DNA from: Shewanella mangrovisoli
GTDB lineage: Bacteria > Pseudomonadota > Gammaproteobacteria > Enterobacterales > Shewanellaceae
DNA: 64,000 nt
NCBI RefSeq assembly: GCF_019457635.1
Contig: NZ_CP080412.1
Coordinates: 2,790,001 to 2,854,000, forward strand
Direction of reading: 5' to 3'
Under the pieces are notes generated by a model. It saw only the letters and a program-made list of their open reading frames with translations, made no database searches and was not told where the DNA came from. Both the position numbers and the translations under genes were made by a program. Within the stretch, counting starts at the first letter, position 1; each line of letters starts with the position of its first letter. Positions 16,380-25,411 of the stretch are shown one piece after another.

Positions 16380-18308
16380 ATGTTTTTATCCCGTCGTACC
16401 CTCATTAGCAGCGCACTCTTGATGCTGCTGCCATTAGTACATTATGCCAATGCGGCCAATACCTTACCTAATACCAGACTAGCCAGCGTCACCGCCAGCC
16501 AAATGCACTCTGTCACCGATGAGCTGACCTTTGCCAACTACCAGCAAGTGAGCATTCATCACATCGAATTGGTATTAAACGTAGATTTTTCGCAGCAACA
16601 AATCTCGGGGGACGCGATTCTCGAACTGGATTGGCATCAGGCCGGAAAAGTACTAGTACTCGATACCCGTGACCTTACGATTAACAGTGTCAGCATGTTA
16701 AATGCAAACGGCCAATGGCAATCCGTGCCCTTTAGTTCAGGCTCGGTCGATAAGGTTAAAGGCGCAGCGCTCACCATCAATCTGCCTCAAGAGCGAGTCG
16801 CTAAAGTCAAAGTTAATTATCATACCTCCAAGAATCCATCCGGCATTCAATGGCTGACTCCTGAGCAAACCCAAGGTAAGCAATGGCCATTTATGTTTAG
16901 CCAGAGCCAAGCCATTCATGCCAGAAGCTGGATCCCGCTGCAAGATACGCCCGCAGTGCGCCAAACCTATAGCGCCACTGTCACCGCTAAGCAAGGCATT
17001 AGTGTCGTGATGAGCGCCGACCGAAAGAACGTGTCTTCAACGCAAACCCAATTCACTATGCCGCAGGCGATTCCGGCCTATTTGATTGCCATTGCCGCGG
17101 GACACCTGCAATTTGCCGCCTTAGACGACACCTCAGGCATTTGGGCCGAGCCAGAAATGCTTGCCAAGGCCAGCAAAGAATTTGCCGATACGCCGGAGAT
17201 GATCGCCATCGCCGCCAAACGTTACGGCGATTACCGTTGGGGCCGATACGATTTGCTGATCCTTCCGCCGAGTTTCCCCTTCGGCGGGATGGAAAATCCG
17301 CGCTTATCCTTTATTACCCCCACAGTCATCGCGGGAGATAAAAGCCTAGTGAGTTTAATCGCCCACGAGCTGGCCCATTCTTGGTCGGGCAATTTAGTCA
17401 CTAACGCCACCTGGCGCGATCTCTGGCTTAACGAAGGTTTTACCACCTATGTGGAAAACCGCATTATGGAAGATCTCTATGGCCGCGACCGCGCCCTGAT
17501 GGAACAAACCATTGGTTACTCTGAGCTGTTGGCCGAATTAGCCGAGTTGCCCGCCGGCGATTCAGTGCTGCATATTGACTTAGGCGATCGCGATCCCGAC
17601 GATGCCTTTAGCGGCGTCCCCTATGTGAAAGGACAATTATTTTTGCGCTTCCTCGAGCAAAAATTTGGCCGTGAGCGGTTCGACACCTTCGTGAAAAGCT
17701 ACTTCGATCACTTTGCGTTTCAAAGCATTACCACGGAGCAGTTCCGCAATTACCTCACGCAGCAGTTATTGCAAAAATATCCCAATATCGTCAGCGAGTC
17801 CGAAGTGGATACTTGGGTAGAGGGACAAGGTTTACCCAGCTTTTTAGTGCCACCCAACTCACACGCCTTCGATGATATCGATGCTCAGCGTCAAGCGTGG
17901 TTGGAAGGCAAGCGTGAGGCCCGCGCGCTAAACACTCAGGACTGGACTGTGCATCAATGGCTACGCTTTATTAATGAAATGCCGAGGCTAAATCTCACAG
18001 AGCAGCAATTAGCCGAGTTAGATAAAGCCTTTCATTTTACTGGCACCCACAATAATGAAATCGCCTTTGCTTGGTATGCCCTCGCCCTCGATAACGGTTA
18101 TTACAGTGTGTTGCCGGCACTGAAACAACATTTAACTGAGATTGGCCGGCGCAGGCTGATTGTGCCTTTGTATCAAAAACTGGCGAGCAGCGAGCACTAT
18201 GACTGGGCAAAAACCGTTTACTTAGCGGCCCGCAGTGGTTACCACCCACAGACCCAAGCCAGTCTCGATATGATGTTTAGTGATAAACCAATGGAGCATA
18301 CCCATTAA
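16380..18308 (+). CDS. Exported M1-family metalloaminopeptidase
   Basis: Zinc aminopeptidase of 642 residues. The start at 16380 gives a clear Sec signal (MFLSRRTLISSALLMLLPL...NA), while the longer open frame adds a non-signal leader. Family motifs are the substrate-binding FPFGGMENPRLSF, the zinc site HELAHSWSGN with the downstream glutamate in NEGFTTYVENR, and a C-terminal armadillo-like helical domain as in leukotriene A4 hydrolase relatives. It should trim N-terminal residues from peptides in the periplasm. It is not part of an obvious operon and is convergent with slyD. Confidence 0.93.
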   Translation: MFLSRRTLISSALLMLLPLVHYANAANTLPNTRLASVTASQMHSVTDELTFANYQQVSIHHIELVLNVDFSQQQISGDAILELDWHQAGKVLVLDTRDLTINSVSMLNANGQWQSVPFSSGSVDKVKGAALTINLPQERVAKVKVNYHTSKNPSGIQWLTPEQTQGKQWPFMFSQSQAIHARSWIPLQDTPAVRQTYSATVTAKQGISVVMSADRKNVSSTQTQFTMPQAIPAYLIAIAAGHLQFAALDDTSGIWAEPEMLAKASKEFADTPEMIAIAAKRYGDYRWGRYDLLILPPSFPFGGMENPRLSFITPTVIAGDKSLVSLIAHELAHSWSGNLVTNATWRDLWLNEGFTTYVENRIMEDLYGRDRALMEQTIGYSELLAELAELPAGDSVLHIDLGDRDPDDAFSGVPYVKGQLFLRFLEQKFGRERFDTFVKSYFDHFAFQSITTEQFRNYLTQQLLQKYPNIVSESEVDTWVEGQGLPSFLVPPNSHAFDDIDAQRQAWLEGKREARALNTQDWTVHQWLRFINEMPRLNLTEQQLAELDKAFHFTGTHNNEIAFAWYALALDNGYYSVLPALKQHLTEIGRRRLIVPLYQKLASSEHYDWAKTVYLAARSGYHPQTQASLDMMFSDKPMEHTH

Positions 18309-18470
18309 ACTGTGCACTTGTTGGGATTGGGCGCAGGAAAGCCTGTGCTCAAGCCTCGCCACGAAAAGTGGCCATAAGTTTAGCGGTGAATCCTTTGCAC
18401 CAAAACCACGATGTTGATTGCGAGACTTTCATTGCTAGAGTTTGTTTGAAACCAAAGCATTAGCGCACAA

Positions 18471-18498
18471 AAAAGCCCAAACCTAGGTTTGGGCTTTT
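18471..18498. terminator. Bidirectional terminator, perfect palindrome
   Basis: A 28-base perfect palindrome, AAAAGCCCAAACC and its complement, with A/T tracts on both sides. It lies between the convergent aminopeptidase and slyD genes. Confidence 0.88.
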
Positions 18499-18568
18499 GT
18501 TTACTTATCTGGTCGTTATTCCCGGGCACGCCTGCTGTAGCAGAGTATTAACGGGAAAACCACACAGA

Positions 18569-19057
18569 TTAGTGGTGGTGACCACCTACACCGTGGGCAT
18601 GACCGTGGGCGATTTCTTCATCGGTCGCATCACGGGCGCCAACCACTTCGATATCGAAGGTTAAGTCACGGCCCGCTAATGGATGGTTAACATCCACAGT
18701 CGCCATAAACTTACCCACTTTGACGATAGTCACTTGGCGTTGACCCTGATCAGTATGAACCACAGCCGTCATGCCTGGCTTCCACACGCTAGCGCCTAAC
18801 AGGTGCTTCACAGACACACGTTGCTGCGCCGCTTCACCTTCGATACGCTGACCATAGGTTTCAGTACATGGCAGAGTAACAGTGAATTTTTCACCAATCG
18901 CTTTACCATTAATCGCATTCTCTACACCTGGCATCATGTTGTCATGGCCGTGTAAGTAAGCAATCGGCTCGCGACCTTCGTTCGTCTCGATCACTTCGCC
19001 TTTTTCGTCGCGCAGAGTGTAGTTAAACTGCACAACCATATCGTCTTTAATGCTCAT
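18569..19057 (-). CDS. slyD: FKBP-type peptidyl-prolyl isomerase SlyD
   Basis: A 162-residue FKBP isomerase with a chaperone flap. It starts MSIKDDMVVQFNYTLRD, contains IAYLHGHDNMMPGVENAI, the insert-in-flap domain (TETYGQRIEGEAAQQRVS), and VDVNHPLAGRDLTFDIEVV. It ends with a short metal-binding tail HGHAHGVGGHHH, shorter than the E. coli SlyD tail but still able to bind nickel. The start at 19057 has AAAGGA seven bases upstream; the open frame upstream of it is not part of the family. Confidence 0.93.
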   Translation of the reverse strand: MSIKDDMVVQFNYTLRDEKGEVIETNEGREPIAYLHGHDNMMPGVENAINGKAIGEKFTVTLPCTETYGQRIEGEAAQQRVSVKHLLGASVWKPGMTAVVHTDQGQRQVTIVKVGKFMATVDVNHPLAGRDLTFDIEVVGARDATDEEIAHGHAHGVGGHHH

Positions 19058-19265
19058 CGAATATCCTTTGATTTGCTTCGATTTCAAATGTCGGCCGAGC
19101 TTAACAAAACTGGCCTTTGCACTCCACTGTTTTATCCCTGCGATGCCTAACCAAAGCTTAAGCGGCTGCGGATTAGCAAGCCCCACGCCTGAAGTGGCAT
19201 GGTTTGAGTAAACCATAGGCCACTTGCGGCAATATTCGCAGGCAGTACGACTCAACCTAAAGACT

Positions 19266-20558
19266 TTAGAGTGAAATCCCCAGAGCGCTAAAGACTTCAG
19301 GGCTTGGGAAACCGTCGGCAATCATATTCTTACTGCGCTGGAATGCTTGGATCCCCGCCGAAGAGTTACGCCCAAGTACGCCGTCGGGTTTACCGACATC
19401 GAAGCCTGATTCATTCAGCTTGGTTTGCAACTGTTTGATTTGCTCGCGACTCAAACGTGGTTGCTCGGGCGGTGCCACTTTTAATGGTTCGCCACCATTA
19501 ATTCTATCGGCCAAATGACCAACGGTAATGGCGTAAAACTCAGAGCGGTTCCAACGCATGATCACATTGAAATTCTCATAGCCTAAAAACGCGGGACCAG
19601 TATGACCCGAGGGCAAATACAGCGACGCCTTCATATCAATAGCGGGTAAAGGCAGTCCATTACTTTGCACGACAGATTGCGCCGCCCATTGGGATAGTGG
19701 CTGCGCCTGTTTGGCGCCAAGGTTTTCATAGCTGAAATTGCGCGGCAATATCACTTCACGCCCCCAACGCTCATTGCGCTGCCAGCCTAAGTGCTGCAAA
19801 AAGTTCGCCGCCGAGGTAAGAGCATCTTCGGTGCTATTCCACAAATCGGCCTTACCGTCACCATCACCATCGAGGGCATATTTAGCATAGGCCGAGGGCA
19901 TAAACTGGGTGTGACCCATGGCGCCGGCCCAAGAGCCCACCATAGTGCTCTTATCAAAGCCGTATTTTTCTTTTAACTTAAGCGCTTGCATCAGCTCAGT
20001 CGTAAAATAGCCACTGCGACGCGGCTCACAGGCCAAGGTCGCAAGGGAATCTAACACGGACATTTTGCCTTTGTAGGAACCGTAATTAGTCTCAAGTCCC
20101 CAGAAAGACAGAATATATTGTGGCGGTACACCGTATTCCTGCGCCAATTTATCGAGCAGCGCGCGGTGTTTTTTCAGTAAACGGCGGCCTTCATTCACCC
20201 GCCAATCGGTCGCCCGCTTGGTAAAATAGTTGTTAAAGGTTTGACTAAACTCGGGCTGAGCTTGGTCAAGCTCAATCACTTTAGGCACAAACTGCAAACT
20301 GGCGACTGTGTCTTGGATAGTGGCTTCGGATAAGCCTTCGGTACGTGCGCGCTCCTGTAGGTTAGCCACACAGGTCGGAAACGCCGCAGCATGGGCGGCG
20401 ATGGTGTCACTGAGCGGCATTTCTTGCACGGCGGCCTGCGTCTCGGCGATCGCGGTTTGACTATTACCGCTCGATGTTGGCGCGCTCGAACACGCACTTA
20501 AGCTCACACACGCGGCGATGCTGGCGGCAAGATAGGACATTCCTTTCAGTTTGATCAA
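19266..20558 (-). CDS. Lytic murein transglycosylase (MltB-like) lipoprotein with peptidoglycan-binding domain
   Basis: A 430-residue envelope lipoprotein. The signal ends SLSAC with cysteine near residue 23. The catalytic SLT_2 domain shows YGVPPQYILSFWGLETNYG with the catalytic glutamate, WAGAMGHTQFMPS, and DGDGDGKADLWNS. The C-terminal roughly 60 residues form a PG_binding_1 repeat (IKQLQTKLNESGFDVGKPDGVLG). It cleaves peptidoglycan glycan strands, forming 1,6-anhydro ends. It is a member of the longer MltB subfamily with the added binding domain. It is upstream of slyD on the same strand, 208 bases away. Confidence 0.93.
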   Translation of the reverse strand: MIKLKGMSYLAASIAACVSLSACSSAPTSSGNSQTAIAETQAAVQEMPLSDTIAAHAAAFPTCVANLQERARTEGLSEATIQDTVASLQFVPKVIELDQAQPEFSQTFNNYFTKRATDWRVNEGRRLLKKHRALLDKLAQEYGVPPQYILSFWGLETNYGSYKGKMSVLDSLATLACEPRRSGYFTTELMQALKLKEKYGFDKSTMVGSWAGAMGHTQFMPSAYAKYALDGDGDGKADLWNSTEDALTSAANFLQHLGWQRNERWGREVILPRNFSYENLGAKQAQPLSQWAAQSVVQSNGLPLPAIDMKASLYLPSGHTGPAFLGYENFNVIMRWNRSEFYAITVGHLADRINGGEPLKVAPPEQPRLSREQIKQLQTKLNESGFDVGKPDGVLGRNSSAGIQAFQRSKNMIADGFPSPEVFSALGISL

Positions 20559-20964
20559 ATCAATTACTCCTACAGTCAGCGCTAAGAATGTATCTTAGCT
20601 GAGCAAGGCAAGAGGTGGATCACCCCGAGCCAAGAGAGATACGATATTTAGCCATAAACAGGTTGCCGCTCTGTTGATAGGTCAACAAACAGGGCAACGG
20701 CCAAACATCCACGAAACTATTTTCTCCCCCAGAAAATCGAGCCAGATACTCACCAACAATCAGTCATCATTATCGGTGCCTCTGCTCGACACATCCTGAC
20801 CCATAGCGCCCGCTAACACAATGCTTATCACCACAAATCGCCAGATAAATTCACTTATTGCTCAGTTAACCAACAGCGAAAAAATCTTAGCAAAGAATCC
20901 CTTGGACTATCTATCCGTTGCCGTATAATGGACAAGTTAACAGCATACTTCAAAGAGACCTATC
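20559..20964. other. Intergenic region (406 bases) between divergent genes
   Basis: It must hold the promoters of the transglycosylase and DUF2750 genes. It contains a strong nested hairpin at 20662-20698: GTTGCC...GGCAAC enclosing CTGTTGA...TCAACA. The role is unknown. No gene was seen. Confidence 0.6.
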
Positions 20965-21324
20965 ATGACTGAAATCAACGCGGCGTTGGCTGGCTTTATC
21001 GAAAACGTAAAAGAACATCAAACACTCTGGGGTTTGATGGATGAAACTGGCGAAGGCTGGGTCGTTTGTGACTCGGGCGAGTTCGAAGATACTGATGTTA
21101 TGCCTTTATGGTCGAGTGAAGCGCAGGCAAAATCTCACTGCACCGAAGAGTGGAAAGACTACCAAGCGGTGGCCATTAGCCTCGAAGAATTCCTCGAGTA
21201 CTGGGTATCGGATCTCAACGATGATGGCGTGTTGATTGGTGTTGATTGGCAGAGCGATGAAGACTGCTTAGAGTTAGATCCTATCGTTCTGGCGAAAGAT
21301 TTAGTTGATGTTGAAGAGGTTTAA
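20965..21324 (+). CDS. DUF2750 protein
   Basis: A 119-residue acidic cytosolic protein. Features of DUF2750 are WGLMDETGEGWVVCDSGE, MPLWSSEAQAKSHC, WKDYQAVAISLEEFLEYWV, and DLNDDGVLIGVDW. The family has no known function. The ATG has an AAAGAGA site upstream. A small Cys-containing unknown gene follows after 57 bases and may be co-transcribed. Confidence 0.85.
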   Translation: MTEINAALAGFIENVKEHQTLWGLMDETGEGWVVCDSGEFEDTDVMPLWSSEAQAKSHCTEEWKDYQAVAISLEEFLEYWVSDLNDDGVLIGVDWQSDEDCLELDPIVLAKDLVDVEEV

Positions 21325-21381
21325 ATCCATCAACCAAAACAGCATGTTTAAGGCATCAAGGGCTGAGGTATTTAGCTCTTG

Positions 21382-22023
21382 ATGTCCGCTTTCCCTTGTA
21401 TCGACATACCCTTCGATAAACGTCACCTCTGTTGGTTTTGCGGCGAGCCCTGCAAAGACCGATTGGAATATCAAGCAGAGTCACATGCGCCCCACCCGGC
21501 TTTAGCCGTCCCTTGCTGCGCTGAATGCTTAAAACTTGCTAAAAAGCACACCTTAACCTCTATCTGGGACTGCCGTGTGGCGGTTAAAGATGCCCTAATG
21601 AGCATTTATGCCAAGCACTTAGCCATTGGGATTAATTGGACGGAGGAAGAGCTAGCCGAGTCTGAATTTTCCTGCAAAGTGTTTGAAGGCTTTAAAAAAA
21701 GCGCTTGGATGATGTATCAAATTTCCCGCGACAGGATTAATTTTCCGGGCTGGCCGATACAGCTTGAAGGGGTTGAACTCGAATGCCAGTTAGACAGTAC
21801 TCGCTTTGAGTTTGATGGGGTGACTTACACCTCTTTACCCGCGGCGATTCATTACTACAGCCAGCAATTCTGCTTAGATCCAGTATTCTTTGCCGAGCTT
21901 ATTCAGTTAGTCGGTAGGCAGAGATTTAACTATGCTCTCAGGCTTGCGCGGATCTATATCGCCGCCGCCAAAGAAATGAAGCGCCAAGTCCTTGCCGATG
22001 TTAAAGCCGAACTCAACCAATAA
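21382..22023 (+). CDS. Conserved hypothetical protein with a zinc-ribbon-like N terminus
   Basis: A 213-residue protein I cannot place in a named family. Residues near the N terminus show LCWFCGEPC and VPCCAECLKLAKKH, a CxxC...CxxC pattern that likely binds zinc. The middle and C-terminal parts are helical and include INFPGWPIQLEGVELEC and a final Lys/Glu-rich helix. The ATG at 21382 is preferred to a TTG directly before it. It is downstream of the DUF2750 gene on the same strand. Confidence 0.75.
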   Translation: MSAFPCIDIPFDKRHLCWFCGEPCKDRLEYQAESHAPHPALAVPCCAECLKLAKKHTLTSIWDCRVAVKDALMSIYAKHLAIGINWTEEELAESEFSCKVFEGFKKSAWMMYQISRDRINFPGWPIQLEGVELECQLDSTRFEFDGVTYTSLPAAIHYYSQQFCLDPVFFAELIQLVGRQRFNYALRLARIYIAAAKEMKRQVLADVKAELNQ

Positions 22024-22201
22024 GCCGTATCGTAGTAAGTCGTTTATATCGCAGCAAATAGTCCAAGTTACGGCCAATAGTACGAGCCACAAGTGAAATA
22101 CTCAAATCGAGTGCTAAAAATAACGAGGCTGCCAATCGCAGGTTGCTAGGGCGGCCGATGGGTTTCAAACCTGTTATTGAGCAATCGTTAGCTCAGTGGC
22201 G

Positions 22202-23146
22202 TTATTTGCCAATAACTTGTTTTAATCTGTCCTGCACCACTTCCACCAGCAAGTCAGGCTGGAATTTAGAAATAAACCTGTCGCAGCCAACCTTCTCCAC
22301 CATCGCATTGTTAAAGCTACCGCTGAGTGAAGTGTTTAAGGTGATAAATAAGTCCGCCATCGCCTTATCGTTACGCACTTCGTAGGTCAGCTTGTAGCCG
22401 TCCATCTCCGGCATTTCGGCATCGGTTATCATCATCAACAGCTCTTGGGCGACATTCTTGCCTTCATCGCGCCATTTTTGCAGTAAATGCAATGCCTGCA
22501 AGCCATCGGAGGCTTCGATGATTTCAATCCCGAGTTGGCCTAAGGTCTCACGCACTTGGCGCCTTGCGGTTGACGAGTCATCGACAATCAAGACCTTCTT
22601 ACCGGGCATCTTGTCTAACAGGCTCTCATCCAATACCCCTTCGGAGAGACGAATATCGTAATGGACGATTTCCGCAAGTACCTTCTCGACATCGATAATC
22701 GACACCAGTTGCGACTGACCTTGATATTCGATACGGGTGATGGCCGTGAGGTAATTATTTCGCCCAGCCGTTTTAGGCGGCGGCATGATATCGCTCCAGG
22801 TCATGTTGATAATGTGCTCGACCTTACCGACTAAGAAGCCCTGCACACTGCGGTTATATTCGGTGATGATCATATTGGCATCATCTCCCGGAGGCACGGG
22901 TTTAAAACCGATAGCAGAACGCAGGTCAATGACGGGAATCGACATGCCACGAATATTCGCCACCCCAAAAATATGGGGATGACTGCCGGGCATGGAATTT
23001 AACGGCGGTAACTTGACAACTTCTTTGACTTTAAAGACGTTAATCGCAAATAACTGGGTAGAGTTAATTCGAAACAGCAGCAGTTCGAGCCGATTTTCAC
23101 CGACGAGTTTGGTTCGTTGATCTACGGTTGCAAGCACGTTTGCCAT
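22202..23146 (-). CDS. cheV: Chemotaxis coupling protein CheV
   Basis: A 314-residue CheW-receiver fusion. The N-terminal CheW domain spans about residues 15-165, with NVFKVKEVVKLPPL, GVANIRGMSIPVIDL and LVSIIDVEKVL. The C-terminal receiver domain begins KKVLIVDDSSTARR and has the phosphorylation aspartate in MMITDAEMPEMDG, the threonine region LITLNTSLSG and the lysine in FISKF. It couples chemoreceptors to CheA and adapts through its own phosphorylation. It stands alone, as CheV genes often do, away from the main che operon. Confidence 0.95.
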   Translation of the reverse strand: MANVLATVDQRTKLVGENRLELLLFRINSTQLFAINVFKVKEVVKLPPLNSMPGSHPHIFGVANIRGMSIPVIDLRSAIGFKPVPPGDDANMIITEYNRSVQGFLVGKVEHIINMTWSDIMPPPKTAGRNNYLTAITRIEYQGQSQLVSIIDVEKVLAEIVHYDIRLSEGVLDESLLDKMPGKKVLIVDDSSTARRQVRETLGQLGIEIIEASDGLQALHLLQKWRDEGKNVAQELLMMITDAEMPEMDGYKLTYEVRNDKAMADLFITLNTSLSGSFNNAMVEKVGCDRFISKFQPDLLVEVVQDRLKQVIGK

Positions 23147-23358
23147 AATGCGACTTCTCTACTTTGGAGGAACAGCTTTCCTCACCAGTGACGGATTAAG
23201 CTAAATTATAGCGGTAAACTCACCATGAGAACCATGCGATAAGTCGATTTTATCTAAAAATTACAATCACTCGGCAATCCTTTATCGTTCGGCAGGCGTC
23301 CCGATAAATACGTGATTCGCTTACGGCTATCGCGCATCTATCGCCGCAATTCTCCCCT

Positions 23359-23973
23359 TTATACCATGCGTTTTTGGGCCAGCACCATGCCCGAAAGATT
23401 GAGAAGATTTCTCTCGCAGAGGATCTCAAATCCCCCTTGGCGCAGTCCTGTTAACCATTCTTGATGGTTAAATCGATTCTGTTGTGGATGCTCAAACAAC
23501 CGTCGACTCAAGGGATTGCAAATGGCGGCGCGGTATAAATCTTCCACCACAAAGTAACCGTTGGGTTTTAGCACCCTTGCCACCTCGGCAACCGCCGCTT
23601 GCCAATCGGGAATATGGTGAAACACGGCAAAATTGAACACCACATCAAACTGGGCATTTGCAAAAGGCAACGCAGTAGCATCGGCAACACTAAATTCCAA
23701 TTGGCTTAACCCATGGGGTGAATCATGCCAGCGCGCTTTGGCGGCTGCGACCATCTCAGGGTCAAGATCGACGGCCGTCACTTGCTCGGCCCCAAAATGG
23801 TCGCGGATCAACTGAATTCCGTTACCAAAACCACAACCAATTTCGAGTGCGTGACGTATATAAGGAAGGGGTTTGGGCATCATAGAAGTCAGCAATGGCG
23901 CTTCAACATGGTTTTGCAACCAAAAACGCAGCGGATGCTGGACTAACTTTTTCTCGAATGGATTTAACTTCAT
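23359..23973 (-). CDS. Class I SAM-dependent methyltransferase
   Basis: A 204-residue Rossmann methyltransferase. Motif I is ALEIGCGFGNGIQ near residue 40, followed by VTAVDLDPEMVAAAK (motif II), VADATALPFANAQFDVVFNFAVFHHI (motifs III-IV) and EVARVLKPNGYFVVEDLY. This is the UbiE/COQ5-like small-molecule class, but the substrate is unknown. It is divergent from the LON-domain gene, whose apparent ECF promoter lies in the shared interval. Confidence 0.9.
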   Translation of the reverse strand: MKLNPFEKKLVQHPLRFWLQNHVEAPLLTSMMPKPLPYIRHALEIGCGFGNGIQLIRDHFGAEQVTAVDLDPEMVAAAKARWHDSPHGLSQLEFSVADATALPFANAQFDVVFNFAVFHHIPDWQAAVAEVARVLKPNGYFVVEDLYRAAICNPLSRRLFEHPQQNRFNHQEWLTGLRQGGFEILCERNLLNLSGMVLAQKRMV

Positions 23974-24011
23974 CTCATCCCCTTAAATGAATCGGTTATT
24001 GCTTGGTACAC

Positions 24012-24039
24012 TGATCAAATTCTGTATATGGTACGTAAT
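24012..24039 (+). promoter_or_regulatory. Putative RpoE/ChrR-type ECF promoter of the LON-domain gene
   Basis: TGATCA (24012-24017), 16-base spacer, CGTAAT (24034-24039). The same arrangement, TGATCC-N16-CGTATT, precedes the ECF sigma gene at 24629-24656. The -10 element lies 31 bases before the chosen start codon of the LON-domain gene. As I recall the RpoE/ChrR group, its promoters are TGATCC-like at -35 and CGTA-like at -10. Confidence 0.5.
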
Positions 24040-24069
24040 GATATAGACATAAGTTCACTTGAGGCCACT

Positions 24070-24627
24070 ATGAAATTACCTCTTTTTCCTTTGCCAATCT
24101 GTTTATTACCAGAGGGATATACTCAGTTGCGCATTTTTGAACCTAGGTATAAACGCTTAGTCGCTGAATCCCTTAAATCGGCGGATGGCTTTGGCCTGTG
24201 TATGACATCGGAGGATGGCAAAACCATTTATCCCATCGGCACGCTGGTGCATATCATCGATTTTGAAACCTTACCTGATGGTATGCTCGGAATAAGCATT
24301 CAAGGAAAACAACGCTTCACACTCGGCGATATCTGCATAGAGTCGGACGGATTAAAGCGCGCCGAGGTGAAACTTATCGATAATTGGCCGAGTGCACCGA
24401 TTGAAGACGATGAGCGTTACTTGAGTGAGATGCTGCAAAACATTCTTAAGGAGTTCCCGCTGCACCTGCAACATTATCAGGTGGAACAATTTGAAGATAT
24501 CGCCTGGGTGTGCCAGCGCTGGTTAGAAATTCTGCCGGTTCAAGCTGCCGAGAAATACGCTTGTATCAATGCATTAGATCATCAACTAACACAGGATTTA
24601 TTACATACTGTCATTCAATCCGCTTAA
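24070..24627 (+). CDS. LON substrate-binding-domain protein (no protease domain)
   Basis: A 185-residue protein made of a LON N-terminal domain only. It starts MKLPLFPLPICLLPEGYTQL, then RIFEPRYKRLVAESL, YPIGTLVHIIDFETLPDG and ISIQGKQRF, and ends in a helical part with a WLEILP motif. It has no ATPase or serine-lysine protease part. The start at 24070 has GAGG five bases upstream; an earlier in-frame start lies within the promoter. Its role is unknown; relatives are often stress-linked. It lies just upstream of the ECF sigma gene and shares its promoter type. Confidence 0.85.
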   Translation: MKLPLFPLPICLLPEGYTQLRIFEPRYKRLVAESLKSADGFGLCMTSEDGKTIYPIGTLVHIIDFETLPDGMLGISIQGKQRFTLGDICIESDGLKRAEVKLIDNWPSAPIEDDERYLSEMLQNILKEFPLHLQHYQVEQFEDIAWVCQRWLEILPVQAAEKYACINALDHQLTQDLLHTVIQSA

Positions 24628-24628
24628 G

Positions 24629-24656
24629 TGATCCAACCTCCCGCGCGCCACGTATT
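24629..24656 (+). promoter_or_regulatory. Putative autoregulated ECF promoter of the sigma/chrR operon
   Basis: TGATCC (24629-24634), 16-base spacer, CGTATT (24651-24656), 87 bases upstream of the sigma-factor start. It matches the promoter type expected for RpoE/ChrR-group sigma factors and would give positive autoregulation. Confidence 0.55.
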
Positions 24657-24742
24657 GCTCTGTATGCTTATCGAATGTCGGCCCTGACGTAACATCTTTT
24701 GTGATGTTCAGACTGGATTGAACCTTAAGTAAAGAGCTAATA

Positions 24743-25411
24743 ATGGAAAATTTTCAATCACGTTTAGCGCAAAATCGCTATGATAGACAGTTATCATCCC
24801 CTATCGATATGGCTATGGAAAACGATAGCACTATTTCAACAGCCGATGAGCCAGTCACAGATGCGGATCCTTTAGCGCGCGCCATTCTAAGAGTCGCGAA
24901 TCAACGGGATAAAGCCGCCTTTGCGGAATTGTTCAGCCACTTTATGCCCAAAATTCGCGCATTCGGTCTGCAACGCTTAAATCAGCAAGGGCTGGCCATG
25001 GATCTGGTGCAAGAAACCATGACCTTAGTGTGGACCAAGGCCCATTTATACAATGCCGACAAAGGCTCGGTGGCGACCTGGGTATTTACCATTATGCGCA
25101 ACCAGTGTTTCGACATGCTCAGGCGCATCCAACATAATCGTGAAGATGCCTTCGGGGATGATATTTGGCCTATTTACGATGTCGCCGTCAGTCAAGAAAG
25201 CGGCCCAGATCATAAACTCACCGCCAAGCTACTCGCGCATTTAGATGCCCTGCCCCTACCTCAACGCCAAGTGGTTCAAGGGATCTATATGCAAGAACTC
25301 ACGCAACAAGAATTAGCCGATGCCTTAAAAGTCCCGATTGGTACGATAAAATCGCGACTCAGATTGGGGTTAGAAAAGCTGAAAAGCTTTTTGGAGACGC
25401 AACATGATTAA
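24743..25411 (+). CDS. ECF sigma factor of the RpoE/ChrR group
   Basis: A 222-residue extracytoplasmic-function sigma factor. Region 2 spans about residues 60-130 (FAELFSHFMPKIRAFGLQR, DLVQETMTLVWTKAHLY, VATWVFTIMRNQCFDMLRR). Region 4 is near the C terminus (LPQRQVVQGIYMQELTQQELA, LKVPIGTIKSRLRLGLEKL). The N-terminal 45 residues are variable, so an internal start such as MAMENDS is possible. It overlaps the anti-sigma gene by 8 bases. In the ChrR group the sigma factor responds to singlet oxygen and organic peroxides; that signal is inferred from the family. Confidence 0.93.
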   Translation: MENFQSRLAQNRYDRQLSSPIDMAMENDSTISTADEPVTDADPLARAILRVANQRDKAAFAELFSHFMPKIRAFGLQRLNQQGLAMDLVQETMTLVWTKAHLYNADKGSVATWVFTIMRNQCFDMLRRIQHNREDAFGDDIWPIYDVAVSQESGPDHKLTAKLLAHLDALPLPQRQVVQGIYMQELTQQELADALKVPIGTIKSRLRLGLEKLKSFLETQHD

